NCBI GenBank assembly: GCA_913052135.1
Contig: CAJXDY010000023.1
Span: forward strand, 1-35,733
DNA length: 35,733 nucleotides
Reading direction: 5' to 3'
From: UBA8106 sp913052135
Lineage (GTDB): Bacteria > Acidobacteriota > Vicinamibacteria > Vicinamibacterales > UBA823
The position numbers were made by a program, and so were the translations under genes. Position 1 is the first letter of the stretch; every line of letters starts with the position of its first letter. Under the pieces are notes generated by a model that made no database searches, was not told the origin of the DNA, and worked only from the letters and a program-made list of their open reading frames with translations. Shown here one piece after another: positions 25,097 through 34,003 of the stretch.

Positions 25097-26083
25097 ATGA
25101 AGTATTTGAGCTTGCTGTTGCTGCTTCTTGTAATCCCCGTTAGTACAGCCACACCTGAGCGTAACACGATCGATATCATGGAGTGGACCGTTCCCTGGGA
25201 TGATACCCGGCCACGCGATCCTTATACTGAGAGTGCAAATCGTGTCTGGTTTTGCGGCCAACAAGGCGAATACCTCGCGAGACTCGACCCAACGACCGGT
25301 GAATTCCAGCGCTATGAATTGGGTTCGGGAGCTGGTCCACACAACCTGATCGTAGACAGCGATGGATCAGTCTGGTTCGCTGGAAACCTTAATTCTTATA
25401 TCGGGAAGCTCAATCCCGAGAATGGCGACATCAAGAAGTATCCGATGCCAGACTCCGCCGCACGCGACCCACACACACTAGTCTTCGATGATCTGGGTAA
25501 TATCTGGTTCACAGTGCAGGGCGGAAATTTTATCGGCCGGTTGAATAAAGCGAGTGGGGCAATAGATTTGGTAAAAGTTCCAACCTCGGGTGCAAGACCG
25601 TACGGTATCAAGATGGACTCAAACAATGTGCCGTGGATCGTTGAGTTTGGTTCGCATAAACTCGCAACAATCGATCCCGAGACGCTAGTACTTCGAGAGA
25701 TCGCCCTGCCGCGCGAGGAAGCAAGGCCGCGGCGGATAGAGATCGATTCGAACGATGCGATCTGGTACGTCGACTACGCCAATGGAATGATCGGGCGTTA
25801 TGATCAAGGTACCGCACAATTTCAGGAATGGGAAACACCGGGCGGTGCGAATTCTCGTCCTTACGGCACAGCGATGGACGACCAAGATCGCCTCTGGTTC
25901 GTAGAATCTGGTTTACAACCCAATCAGTTCGTCGGCTTCGATCCATCAACGGACGATTTTTTCAGTATCACACCGATCGAAAGTGGTGGCGGCACCGTGC
26001 GTCACATGTACTACTACGCCCCGGCGCAAGAAATCTGGTTTGGTACAGATACCAACACCATTGGACGAACGAAGATTCCTTAA
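25097..26083 (+). CDS. Secreted Vgb/streptogramin-lyase-like beta-propeller
   Basis: This 328-residue protein has a signal peptide (about 1-19). Blade repeats have the Vgb form, for example GSVWFAGNLNSYIGKLNP, GNIWFTVQGGNFIGRLN and DAIWYVDYANGMIGRY. The family is named for virginiamycin B lyase, but most environmental members have no shown lyase activity. I could not place an equivalent of the E-x-H active-site pair in the penultimate blade, which reads WFVESG, so lyase activity should not be assumed. The start is firm: CGGAGGA lies before ATG 25097. The haem-motif gene follows at 7 bp, suggesting a shared periplasmic role. Confidence 0.85.
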   Translation: MKYLSLLLLLLVIPVSTATPERNTIDIMEWTVPWDDTRPRDPYTESANRVWFCGQQGEYLARLDPTTGEFQRYELGSGAGPHNLIVDSDGSVWFAGNLNSYIGKLNPENGDIKKYPMPDSAARDPHTLVFDDLGNIWFTVQGGNFIGRLNKASGAIDLVKVPTSGARPYGIKMDSNNVPWIVEFGSHKLATIDPETLVLREIALPREEARPRRIEIDSNDAIWYVDYANGMIGRYDQGTAQFQEWETPGGANSRPYGTAMDDQDRLWFVESGLQPNQFVGFDPSTDDFFSITPIESGGGTVRHMYYYAPAQEIWFGTDTNTIGRTKIP

Positions 26084-26090
26084 CCCTATT

Positions 26091-26666
26091 TTGGCAAGCC
26101 AACGTATTTACTGCCTGCTCGCGTGCTTCACGGTCGTGGGTCTTAGCATCACATTTCCGGTGGCGGGCTATCTCGACGGGCCACCACCGGCTCACACAGG
26201 CGGCTTCGGCGAGGATACATGTCATGAATGCCACTGGGATCATGCACTTAATAATCCGGATGGGACTCTGACACTTAGCGGTATACCAAACGATTACCTT
26301 CCGGGCCAAACTTACCAGATGAACATCATGCTTAACCGCGTCGAGATGAGGCGCGGAGGGTTCCAACTGACAGCGCGATTTCTTGAAGGGTCAGATGTCG
26401 GACGGCAAGCTGGCACTTTACGACCTCTTGATGCACACACAACAACCGTGGTTGGTGACACAAGTGATGTGGAGTACGTGCAGCACACAACTGTTGGAAG
26501 CACGCTGCTCACCCCAGGACTGGCAAATTGGGTCATCGAATGGTCGTCGCCGGTTACACCAACTAGCCCAATTGTTTTTCATGTCGCAGCCAACGCTGGA
26601 AACGATGATGATTCTGACCTCGGTGATTTTGTCTACACCGCACAACTAACTGTTGGCCGTGAATAA
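26091..26666 (+). CDS. Exported single-CxxCH protein with choice-of-anchor-V-like domain
   Basis: This 191-residue protein has an N-terminal hydrophobic signal (about 6-26). It then has a single haem c-type motif, Cys44-H-E-C47-H48 in GGFGEDTCHECHWD, followed by an immunoglobulin/reelin-like beta domain (about 58-190, LPGQTYQMNIML, GGFQLTARF). This matches proteins labelled choice-of-anchor V. One covalent haem is expected. The start is uncertain: TTG 26091 gives a clean signal peptide but no ribosome site, and TTG 26061 would overlap the Vgb gene. Coupled translation from the Vgb gene is likely. Confidence 0.75.
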   Translation: MASQRIYCLLACFTVVGLSITFPVAGYLDGPPPAHTGGFGEDTCHECHWDHALNNPDGTLTLSGIPNDYLPGQTYQMNIMLNRVEMRRGGFQLTARFLEGSDVGRQAGTLRPLDAHTTTVVGDTSDVEYVQHTTVGSTLLTPGLANWVIEWSSPVTPTSPIVFHVAANAGNDDDSDLGDFVYTAQLTVGRE

Positions 26667-26679
26667 TGTGAACTTTGCC

Positions 26680-27342
26680 ATGCCATTCATAAGTAAGCTA
26701 CGCATGCTGTTGTCGCTCGGACAGGGAGTGAAAGGGCTCACGCAAGGTTTGTCTGAAAAAACAGCCGGACCGGATCCGTTACGTCTTTTCGGTGAGTGGT
26801 TCGAGCAGGCCAAAGCCAGCGGCATTGCCCTTCCTGAAACGATGACGCTCGCCACCGCCTCCGCGGAGGGTGCACCTTCGGCGCGTCTCGTGCTCCTTAA
26901 AGGCTTTGATGAGCGTGGGTTCGTTCTTTTTACTAACTACAACAGCCGAAAGAGTGCGGAACTTGATGCGAACCCGCGCGCGGCTCTCGTTTGTCACTGG
27001 ACAGTGCTACAACGGCAGGTACGCATTGAGGGCATAACCGAGCGCGTCTCAACTGACGAATCTGACACCTATTTTCACACAAGGTCGCGTGGCAGCCAGA
27101 TCGGTGCTTGGGCCTCATCACAGAGCGCGACCCTAACCAGCGTGGATGAACTCCAGCAACGGGTGCGTGAACACGAGAAGAAATTCGCCGACCAACCTAT
27201 TCCGCTACCGCCGTTTTGGGGCGGTTTTCGAGTCATCCCGCAGCGAATCGAGTTCTGGCAGGGTCGCGCCAACCGGCTCCATGATCGACTCTGTTACGAA
27301 CGCGTCAACAACGATTGGCTCTGCCGCCGACTGTATCCATAG
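26680..27342 (+). CDS. pdxH: Pyridoxamine/pyridoxine 5'-phosphate oxidase
   Basis: PdxH oxidises PNP or PMP to PLP with FMN and oxygen in the cytoplasm. The 220-residue protein has the FMN-binding RLVLLKG (69-75) and SRKSAEL (89-95), RSRGSQIGAWAS (135-146) and the substrate-site signature EFWQGRANRLHDR (191-203). The start is uncertain: the frame is open to TTG 26653, and GTG 26659 overlaps the upstream stop. I chose ATG 26680 (MPFISKLR) by resemblance to relatives, although no Shine-Dalgarno is obvious. It provides PLP, the cofactor of the class V aminotransferase in this window. Confidence 0.93.
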   Translation: MPFISKLRMLLSLGQGVKGLTQGLSEKTAGPDPLRLFGEWFEQAKASGIALPETMTLATASAEGAPSARLVLLKGFDERGFVLFTNYNSRKSAELDANPRAALVCHWTVLQRQVRIEGITERVSTDESDTYFHTRSRGSQIGAWASSQSATLTSVDELQQRVREHEKKFADQPIPLPPFWGGFRVIPQRIEFWQGRANRLHDRLCYERVNNDWLCRRLYP

Positions 27343-27348
27343 CCCTAC

Positions 27349-27389
27349 TCGTTGCGACGCAGCGCAAAAGTGGAGCGCTGTGGCAACGA
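27349..27389. terminator. Hairpin between convergent pdxH and Bax-inhibitor-like genes
   Basis: TCGTTGC (27349-27355) pairs with GCAACGA (27383-27389), and inside it CAGCGC (27360-27365) pairs with GCGCTG (27375-27380) around a nine-base loop. This 13-bp two-part stem fills the 61-bp gap between two stop codons and could end transcription from both sides. There is no U-run, so termination is inferred from position and stem strength. Confidence 0.45.
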
Positions 27390-27403
27390 CCACCGCGAAC
27401 CGA

Positions 27404-28153
27404 TCATCTGGACCGAAGCTTCACCAACAGGCGAAGGATCTCTAGATAGAGCCAGACGAGGGTCACAAGAAGGCCGAAGGCGCCATACCATTCCATGTAC
27501 TGTGGTGCGCCGCGCTCGGCTCCTTCCTCAATGAAGTCGAAATCGAGCACTAAGTTCAGTGCGGCGATGACGACCACAAAGAGGCTAAACAGAATTCCAA
27601 ACGTGCCGCTTGAGTGAATGAGCGGAATATCGATACCGAAGAAACCGAGAATAAAGCTAAGGAAATACACAAGCCCGATACCCCCGGTGGCAGCGACCAC
27701 GCCGAGCTTGAAGTTCTCGGTTGCACGAATGACCCCACTACGGTACGCCAGCAGCAATCCACCAAGCGTCCCAAAGGTTAAAAAAATCGCCTGCGACACA
27801 ATGCCAGGATATTGCTGTTCAAAAATAAACGAGATTCCACCTAGTGCAAGGCCTTCCAGGCCAGCATAGAGTGGTGTGGTATAGGGAGCCCAGGTCTGCT
27901 TAAAAACCGTGACTAGCGCCACAACAAACCCACCGATAAACCCGCCCCAGATGAAGCCAGTTGGAAGAGCACCGGCTACTCCTTGGCTCCAGACGTAGGT
28001 CGCGGCCAAAAAAAGAATGGCGAGCGCGAAGGCCGTCTTGTTGACGGTCCCGCCGATGGTCATAGCATTCTCGCTACTCGTGCGAGGAATACTAGTGAAA
28101 GTATCGGCCGACAATGCCGGATTACCGGAGCGTAACGCAAGATGGGCGGACAT
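27404..28153 (-). CDS. Bax inhibitor-1/YccA-family membrane protein
   Basis: This 249-residue protein has a soluble N-terminal stretch (about 1-38) followed by about seven membrane helices. The C-terminal segment VIAALNLVLDFDFIEEGAE contains the paired acidic residues typical of Bax1-I proteins, which act as pH-sensitive cation leak channels. PQYMEWYGAFGLLVTLVWLYLEILRLL follows at the C-terminus. It lies in the inner membrane. AAAGGAG precedes ATG 28153. It is downstream of the gamma-glutamyltransferase gene but separated from it by a likely terminator. Confidence 0.92.
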   Translation of the reverse strand: MSAHLALRSGNPALSADTFTSIPRTSSENAMTIGGTVNKTAFALAILFLAATYVWSQGVAGALPTGFIWGGFIGGFVVALVTVFKQTWAPYTTPLYAGLEGLALGGISFIFEQQYPGIVSQAIFLTFGTLGGLLLAYRSGVIRATENFKLGVVAATGGIGLVYFLSFILGFFGIDIPLIHSSGTFGILFSLFVVVIAALNLVLDFDFIEEGAERGAPQYMEWYGAFGLLVTLVWLYLEILRLLVKLRSR

Positions 28154-28190
28154 GTCAGGCTCCTTTATGCAACATCCGATACAACCTCAG

Positions 28191-28238
28191 CAAAATAAAA
28201 GGGTTGTGTTCACTTCAACGGGCTTCTTCTTAACCCTT
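28191..28238 (-). terminator. Likely intrinsic terminator after the gamma-glutamyltransferase gene
   Basis: On the minus strand AAGGGTT (28238-28232) can pair with AACCCTT (28205-28199), followed by TTTATTTT (28199-28192). It begins seven bases after the stop at 28245. The loop is long (26 bases), which weakens the call. Confidence 0.45.
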
Positions 28239-28244
28239 AGCACT

Positions 28245-29972
28245 CTACTGACTCCCTGACGCACCCGAAGCACCGCCATCCTGGCTGTCTGCTGCACCAA
28301 TAAAAGTGCCATCTTCAACGAGAATCGAATTGGCATCCCCTCCACCTCCACGCGCCACGGTGTGACCCATCGCTCGGAGCTCTTCGACAAGATCAGCGTA
28401 CTGTGGATCCTCCGCTGCCTGGAAACCAAGGCGGTCTGGCATCCACTGCATATTGAGGCGTGGAGCATCAATGGCCTCCCGCAAATTCATTTCGAACTCA
28501 AGGACATTCAACGTAACGTTGAGAACGGTATTGATGATTGTCCGACCGCCTGGGCTACCGGTAACCAAATAGACTTTGCCGTCACGTGACACGATGGTCG
28601 GCGTCATAGAACTCAGCATCCGTTTCTCGGGAGCAATTTGATTGGCTAACGTCCCAATTTCGCCGCGTGGTGAAGTTACGCCAGGCTTCTTATTAAAATC
28701 CCCCATTTCGTTGTTTAGTAAAAAGCCGGCACCCGTGACGACAACTCCTGCACCATATCCATTCTCTAGTGTGTAGGTGTTCGACACTGCCATCCCGGTA
28801 GAGTCGATAACTGAAAAATGTGTCGTTTCCGGGCTTTCAGCCACTAGAGTGATCGGCGGACCGAATTGTTCACTCCTCGTCGCTCGGGTCACATCAATAC
28901 CTTCAGCCAATCCCTTCGCATACTGCTTGTCCGTGAGGTGTGTAGGAATGTCGATAAAGTCAGAATCTCCCAAATATTTCGCACGGTTGGCGTAACCACG
29001 ACGCATCGTTTCAACGATGATGTGGGCCGTCTCACTCGACCAACGCCCGGTCGCTCTTAAATCGAAGTTCTCCAGCATATTCAGCATCAACGTGAGTGAG
29101 ATGCCGCCAGAACTGGGGGGTGGTGAAGAATAGATGTCGTAGCCGCGAAACATGCCGTGAATCGGCTCGCGAATGACTGCTTCGTATGCTGTTAAATCCT
29201 CGCGCGTGATATATCCCCCACCACGCTGCATTTCCTCATGTAAGAGATCGGCAGTCTCACCGCTATAGAACCCATCTAAGCCCAGTTCATTGATGCGACG
29301 CAACGTCCGCCCCAAGTCACCCAACACAAGGCGATCGGTCGGCAACCATGGTTCGTCTCCACCAGACTTACCATAGACCCGCTTGAATTCATCGTTGTTT
29401 GATCGTTCGAGCACGCGATTGAGCCCAGCAGCCAGGTGATTTAAAACGAACCCGTCTTCAGCTAATGTCACGGCTGGCGTGACCAGTTCAGTCCACGCTA
29501 ACGAACCAAATTGTTCGTGAGCAAGTACCATACCGGCTACTGTGCCAGGCACGCCTACATACAGATGATTCTTCCTGCTGCCGCCATCAACATAATCACC
29601 CTGTTCATCGAGAAACATCGTCTTCGTTGAACTAAGTGGCGCTTTTTCGCGATAGTCGATGAAAGTTGGCGCCCTGCCGTCACCAGGATGGATCAACATG
29701 AAACCACCGCCACCAATGTTGCCAGCAGACGGATGAGTCACGGCCAAGGCAAACGCGGTCGCAATAGCCGCGTCAACCGCATTGCCACCCTGTTCTAGAA
29801 TCCTCGCGCCGACGTCGCTCGCCTCCACCGATCGAGAAACCACCATGCCGTGTGCACTTGTGGCGTTACGATGGTCCTGTGCCAAGGCAGTCGTGCCATA
29901 CACAACGACCAGACTCAAACCGATAACAACTACAGCTCGGCGACCCATACCCAAAGAGAAACGGCGAAACAT
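28245..29972 (-). CDS. ggt: Gamma-glutamyltransferase, periplasmic
   Basis: This 575-residue proenzyme has a signal peptide (about 1-31, ending TALA-Q). It hydrolyses or transfers gamma-glutamyl groups of glutathione and related compounds in the periplasm. The autoprocessing nucleophile is Thr383 in PETTHFSVID, so large and small subunits would be about residues 32-382 and 383-575. GNIGGGGFM (85-93), SSPPPSSGGI and GSPGGRTIINT are conserved substrate-site segments. The longest frame starts at 30143, but AAAGGAAG before ATG 29972 and the signal peptide fix the start. It is divergent from the DUF5916 gene. Confidence 0.94.
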   Translation of the reverse strand: MFRRFSLGMGRRAVVVIGLSLVVVYGTTALAQDHRNATSAHGMVVSRSVEASDVGARILEQGGNAVDAAIATAFALAVTHPSAGNIGGGGFMLIHPGDGRAPTFIDYREKAPLSSTKTMFLDEQGDYVDGGSRKNHLYVGVPGTVAGMVLAHEQFGSLAWTELVTPAVTLAEDGFVLNHLAAGLNRVLERSNNDEFKRVYGKSGGDEPWLPTDRLVLGDLGRTLRRINELGLDGFYSGETADLLHEEMQRGGGYITREDLTAYEAVIREPIHGMFRGYDIYSSPPPSSGGISLTLMLNMLENFDLRATGRWSSETAHIIVETMRRGYANRAKYLGDSDFIDIPTHLTDKQYAKGLAEGIDVTRATRSEQFGPPITLVAESPETTHFSVIDSTGMAVSNTYTLENGYGAGVVVTGAGFLLNNEMGDFNKKPGVTSPRGEIGTLANQIAPEKRMLSSMTPTIVSRDGKVYLVTGSPGGRTIINTVLNVTLNVLEFEMNLREAIDAPRLNMQWMPDRLGFQAAEDPQYADLVEELRAMGHTVARGGGGDANSILVEDGTFIGAADSQDGGASGASGSQ

Positions 29973-30206
29973 AAAGCGCTTCCTTTCAGTTAAAAAAGCA
30001 ATACAAATTGTTTTCACCTTACGACGGACAAAAGGTTCGTTGTCAGAAAAGCAGAACGATATCAGGATCGGCGAGGAGAGTCGATATTCTGGCCGACAAT
30101 AAATATTGAGCCTGGGAATAAAGTTAGCAACAAACAACGCCATTACGTCGTTTATATTAAAGAGTTGTTAATTTCGGTATATTCCTACTCGTACTCGACC
30201 TCATTC
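29973..30206. promoter_or_regulatory. Divergent promoter region between ggt and the DUF5916 gene
   Basis: This 234-bp AT-rich gap must carry promoters in both directions. TATATT hexamers occur at about 30151 and 30177 on the plus strand, but neither has a convincing -35. A short direct repeat TACTCG-TACTCG sits near 30185-30197. Confidence 0.35.
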
Positions 30207-32615
30207 ATGAAATCTGAACCCTTCAACATACTCAGTACCCCCGCTTTGCGCATAACCACCTTCGTGGGGTGCCTGCTCATGTTGTCGTTCAGCGTGAGTA
30301 CAGCTGCCGCGCAAATCTCGACGCAAGCGCTCGAACTGGCGGCCGCCAGGAATTTTCCTTATACGCAGCAGCAACTGCAGCAATCGGATCAGGTTCAATT
30401 AGACGAAACTGACGTCGATGACTCAGACACTGGCGTAACAATCGACGGCCCCCCAGCACCCATCGCGCCAAACGTCGTCTCTCGCGATTCTGAAGGCCGA
30501 GTTACCGTGCGGGCTGTGCGATTACCCGAAGGGTTAAACGTCGATGGAAGACTCGACGACCCAATCTATTCCACTGTGCCAAGTGTCACGGATTTCATCC
30601 AACAAGAACCAAACGAAGGTGCGCCTGCGACTGATAAGACAGAATTGTGGATCTTCTTCGACGATAAGAATGTCTATGTCTCGGGCCGAAATTGGGACAC
30701 TGGCCGAGATAAAAGATTAGCCAATGAATTACGCCGTGATAACCGTGCGATTGGCCAGAATGACAATTTTTCCCTCGTGTTAGATACCTTCTACGATCGG
30801 CGCAACGGATATCTCTTCCAGACCAATCCACTCGGTGGCCTCCGAGATGGACTCATCACCGACGAAAGGAATGCAAATTACGACTGGAGTACGGTGTGGG
30901 ATGTCCGAGTTCACCAAACCGACCAGTACTGGGACGTGGAGATGGAAATCCCATTCCAATCACTTCGCTTCAAGCCCGGCGAGGGTCAAATATGGGGCAT
31001 TAACATCCGCCGTGGCGTGGAATCCAAGAAAGAGGATTCGTTTCTGTCTCCGATCCCGCGATCAGCAGCATGGGGGGCCCTGCAACGGGTGTCCGATGCA
31101 GCCACACTGGTCGGCATCTCTGTGCCAAGCAATTCGCGGAATCTCGAAATAAAACCCTACGGTATTTCCTCGGTGACGGGCGTACGCAACACCACAAACG
31201 TAATAGACAATAACTTCCTTGGTGATATCGGCTTTGATGCTAAATACGGACTGACGCAAGGATTGACGGCAGACTTCACCGTCAACACGGATTTCGCTCA
31301 GGTTGAGGACGACATGCAGCAGGTAAATTTAACCCGCTTCAGTCTGTTCTTTCCAGAAAAGCGTGAATTTTTTCTTGAAGGTCAGGGCATTTTTAATTTC
31401 GGGGGTGTGAACAGTGGCTATGGCCGGGGCGGTGAAACACCTCTCCTGTTCTTCAGTCGAAACATTGGTTTGGCGAACGGACAACCGGTCACGATGCGTG
31501 CTGGCTCTCGCGTGACCGGCCGTGCCGGTCGATACTCCGTCGGCCTCCTAAACATCCAGACCAGCGAGGATCAGTCCCTCAAAGCCGCTGCCACAAACTT
31601 TTCTGTGGTCCGTCTCCGGCGTGACCTCTTTCGCCGGAGCACGATTGGGATCATGGCCACAAATCGGTCAGCCTCGCTCGACGGCAACGGCGCGAATCAA
31701 GCTTACGGTGTCGACGCCAACTTCGCATTCTTTCAAAATTTACAGATGAGCACCTTCTGGGCGGGTACAAATAGCCCAGGATTGTCTGGGGACACGACTA
31801 GTTATCAAGGCCGCATCCAAAATGAGGGAGATAAGTATGGATTCACTCTCTCTCATTTGAAAGTTGGTGATAATTTTAATCCTGGGATCGGCTTTGTGCG
31901 ACGAGACAACTTTAGAAAGAATCGCGCGGAACTCAAGTTTTCACCGCGCGCACCGTCAATCGCATTAATCAGAAAGTTTGAGATGCAAGCGAGCGTTGAA
32001 CACATCGCATCCATATCGACCGGAACTCTTGAAACCCGACAATATCAAGGCCGGTTCCAAGTCGAAATGGAGAGTGGAGACCGCATCATTATCAACACTA
32101 AGGATCAATACGAATTCTTGCCTCGGGATTTCACGATCGCTGACGGTGTTGTGCTGGGACTTGGCAGTTACAGGTGGCAAAATACAAATGCTACGTACTA
32201 CGCCGGGCCGCAACGGAAACTTTCCGGACGGGTCACCATTGGCACCGGTGGATTCTATAGCGGTCATTCTACCCATTTCAGCGCCGACGGCCGTGTGGAA
32301 GTGACCCCGAAACTGTCACTGGAGCCACGCTTCCAGCGAAACTGGATTGCCCTGCCTGAAGGCGCCTTCGCGACAAACCTTCTAAGTACGCGAGCGACCT
32401 ATACGATGTCTGCGCGTCTGTTTGCTGGTGCGCTTGTCCAGTACAACTCCAGCAACGACTCAATCAACACCAATGTCCGGTTCCGATGGGAGTACGAACC
32501 CGGCAGCGACTTGTTTGTTGTCTATTCCGAAGGCCGCGCAACCGACCACCATGGCTTCCCACTCCAGAAGAACCGTGGCTTCGTTGTTAAATTCACAAAG
32601 TTATTCCGCTTTTAA
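30207..32615 (+). CDS. DUF5916 outer-membrane barrel with CBM9-like domain
   Basis: This 802-residue protein has a signal peptide (about 12-36, ending TAAA-Q) and a low-complexity Gln/Asp-rich stretch (about 50-75). A carbohydrate-binding-family-9-like domain follows (about 95-280, LNVDGRLDDPIY, LWIFFDDKNVYVSG, WDVEMEIPFQSLRF). A DUF5916 region to the C-terminus begins near LEIKPYG and includes FFPEKREFFLEGQG and many alternating beta-strands. The last residue is Phe (KLFRF), as expected for a barrel inserted by the Bam machinery. ATG 30207 lacks a clear ribosome site; TTG 30165 is an alternative that would put extra residues before the signal. The family is abundant in Acidobacteria and Bacteroidota, with unknown function. 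Confidence 0.87.
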   Translation: MKSEPFNILSTPALRITTFVGCLLMLSFSVSTAAAQISTQALELAAARNFPYTQQQLQQSDQVQLDETDVDDSDTGVTIDGPPAPIAPNVVSRDSEGRVTVRAVRLPEGLNVDGRLDDPIYSTVPSVTDFIQQEPNEGAPATDKTELWIFFDDKNVYVSGRNWDTGRDKRLANELRRDNRAIGQNDNFSLVLDTFYDRRNGYLFQTNPLGGLRDGLITDERNANYDWSTVWDVRVHQTDQYWDVEMEIPFQSLRFKPGEGQIWGINIRRGVESKKEDSFLSPIPRSAAWGALQRVSDAATLVGISVPSNSRNLEIKPYGISSVTGVRNTTNVIDNNFLGDIGFDAKYGLTQGLTADFTVNTDFAQVEDDMQQVNLTRFSLFFPEKREFFLEGQGIFNFGGVNSGYGRGGETPLLFFSRNIGLANGQPVTMRAGSRVTGRAGRYSVGLLNIQTSEDQSLKAAATNFSVVRLRRDLFRRSTIGIMATNRSASLDGNGANQAYGVDANFAFFQNLQMSTFWAGTNSPGLSGDTTSYQGRIQNEGDKYGFTLSHLKVGDNFNPGIGFVRRDNFRKNRAELKFSPRAPSIALIRKFEMQASVEHIASISTGTLETRQYQGRFQVEMESGDRIIINTKDQYEFLPRDFTIADGVVLGLGSYRWQNTNATYYAGPQRKLSGRVTIGTGGFYSGHSTHFSADGRVEVTPKLSLEPRFQRNWIALPEGAFATNLLSTRATYTMSARLFAGALVQYNSSNDSINTNVRFRWEYEPGSDLFVVYSEGRATDHHGFPLQKNRGFVVKFTKLFRF

Positions 32616-32686
32616 AACTTCGCCACACAATCGACCAGTTCAGCTGCAAGTCCAGCCTCCCCCGCTACGTCCTCTCTCCAAAGGGA

Positions 32687-33979
32687 TTATTGAGTGGGAA
32701 TGCCGCCAGTATCAGCAATTTCCTCCATCGCGTTAGTGAAGGTGTCGATGTCTTGAGGGCGGGTGTAGACATTGGGCGTCACACGTAGTCCTTGATATTC
32801 GTCGCGCACGATGGCGTTAATGACAATGCGGTACTTGTCCCACATGTACGAGCTAATTTCACGTGTATCGACACCGATAACTTCGACGTTGGCAAGCCCC
32901 CAAGTTTGACCTGGTGCGAGGTTGGAGTGAATGCGGATCCGTGGATTATCTTTTAACCGATCGGCCCAGCGCATGGTCAAAAAGCGGAGCCGCGCGGCCT
33001 TTCGTTCAGCCCCAATCGCTTGGTGAAACGCAAGGGCTTCGGCAATGGCTGCCTTCGGTGCCGCTGGATGAGTCCCGATTGCCTCAAACTTCCTGATGTC
33101 ACCATCCTGTCGGGCTGGAGCAGCCTGCAGCGGCCAAGTTTTTTCGATACGTTCTCGACGCACGTAGAGAAATCCGGTGCCGTGTGGGGCAAGCAACCAC
33201 TTATGCAAACTGGTGCCATAGTAGTCACACTCAAGGTCACGTAACTTAAATGGAAAATGTGCAAAAGCGTGTGCACCATCGCAAATTGTCACCAGACCGC
33301 GTTCGCGGGCTAGTCGACTGAGTCGCTGGACCGGAAATAATTGACCGGTCAGATTCGTGATGTGACAGAAATGCAAAACCTTCGTGCGCGGCGTAATCGC
33401 CTGCTCAAATCGAGTGTAGAGATCATCTTGGGTCGTGGGCACTGGAAAGGGAAGCCGCGTCAGTGTGATTCCCTCACGCCGGACTCGCTGGTCCCACGTT
33501 GTCAGCATCCGCCCATAATCCTGCTCGGTTGTAATCACCTCGTCCCCAGCTTGCAGATCGAGACCGTTCTGCGCAATTTGCAGTGCTTCACTTGAGTTGC
33601 GCGTGATGGCAAGCTCTTCGGGATCGCATCCAAATTCTTCAGCCAATCCTCGTCGAACAGTTTCGATATTGCGTTGGAGTTGCCCGCGGTAATGGACCGG
33701 AAGTTGATTGGAAAAATCCAGATAGCGCTTTAAAGCTTCATGGACCACACGTGGCGTCGGACAACTATTTCCATTATTAAGATTCGTCAGCGTTCGGTCG
33801 AGTGTGAAAGCCGACTGAATCTCACGCCAGTAAAACTCATTCTGAGCAACTTGCTCTGGAGTTTGGCTGGAAACCGACTGCGTGGCCGCCACCACATCCT
33901 CCAGACCATGTGCCTTAGTCGTGAGCACCGCTCCACCCAAAATACCCGTACCACGCAGGAATGTTCGTCTACTTACCAT
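32687..33979 (-). CDS. Tat-exported class V PLP aminotransferase (isopenicillin-epimerase-like)
   Basis: This 430-residue fold-type I PLP enzyme begins with the twin-arginine leader VSRRTFLRG (2-10) and a hydrophobic segment to about 22. It is predicted to be exported folded with its cofactor. The PLP lysine is Lys260 in GTSLHKWLLAPHGTG, with CDGAHAFAHF (233-242) supplying the pyridine-N aspartate and NSSEALQ (128-134) the phosphate cup. Relatives include isopenicillin N epimerase-like and cysteine-desulfurase-like proteins; the substrate is unknown. AGAGGAG lies before ATG 33979. It follows the Tat-exported isomerase by 24 bp, so it is almost certainly co-transcribed with it. Confidence 0.92.
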   Translation of the reverse strand: MVSRRTFLRGTGILGGAVLTTKAHGLEDVVAATQSVSSQTPEQVAQNEFYWREIQSAFTLDRTLTNLNNGNSCPTPRVVHEALKRYLDFSNQLPVHYRGQLQRNIETVRRGLAEEFGCDPEELAITRNSSEALQIAQNGLDLQAGDEVITTEQDYGRMLTTWDQRVRREGITLTRLPFPVPTTQDDLYTRFEQAITPRTKVLHFCHITNLTGQLFPVQRLSRLARERGLVTICDGAHAFAHFPFKLRDLECDYYGTSLHKWLLAPHGTGFLYVRRERIEKTWPLQAAPARQDGDIRKFEAIGTHPAAPKAAIAEALAFHQAIGAERKAARLRFLTMRWADRLKDNPRIRIHSNLAPGQTWGLANVEVIGVDTREISSYMWDKYRIVINAIVRDEYQGLRVTPNVYTRPQDIDTFTNAMEEIADTGGIPTQ

Positions 33980-34003
33980 GTGTTTGCTCCTCTCATTGGC
34001 CGA

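Noticed and set aside
25097..26083. Virginiamycin B lyase (streptogramin resistance)
   Set aside because: Only the propeller repeats match. The expected E-x-H active-site pair was not found, and the partner is a haem-motif protein.
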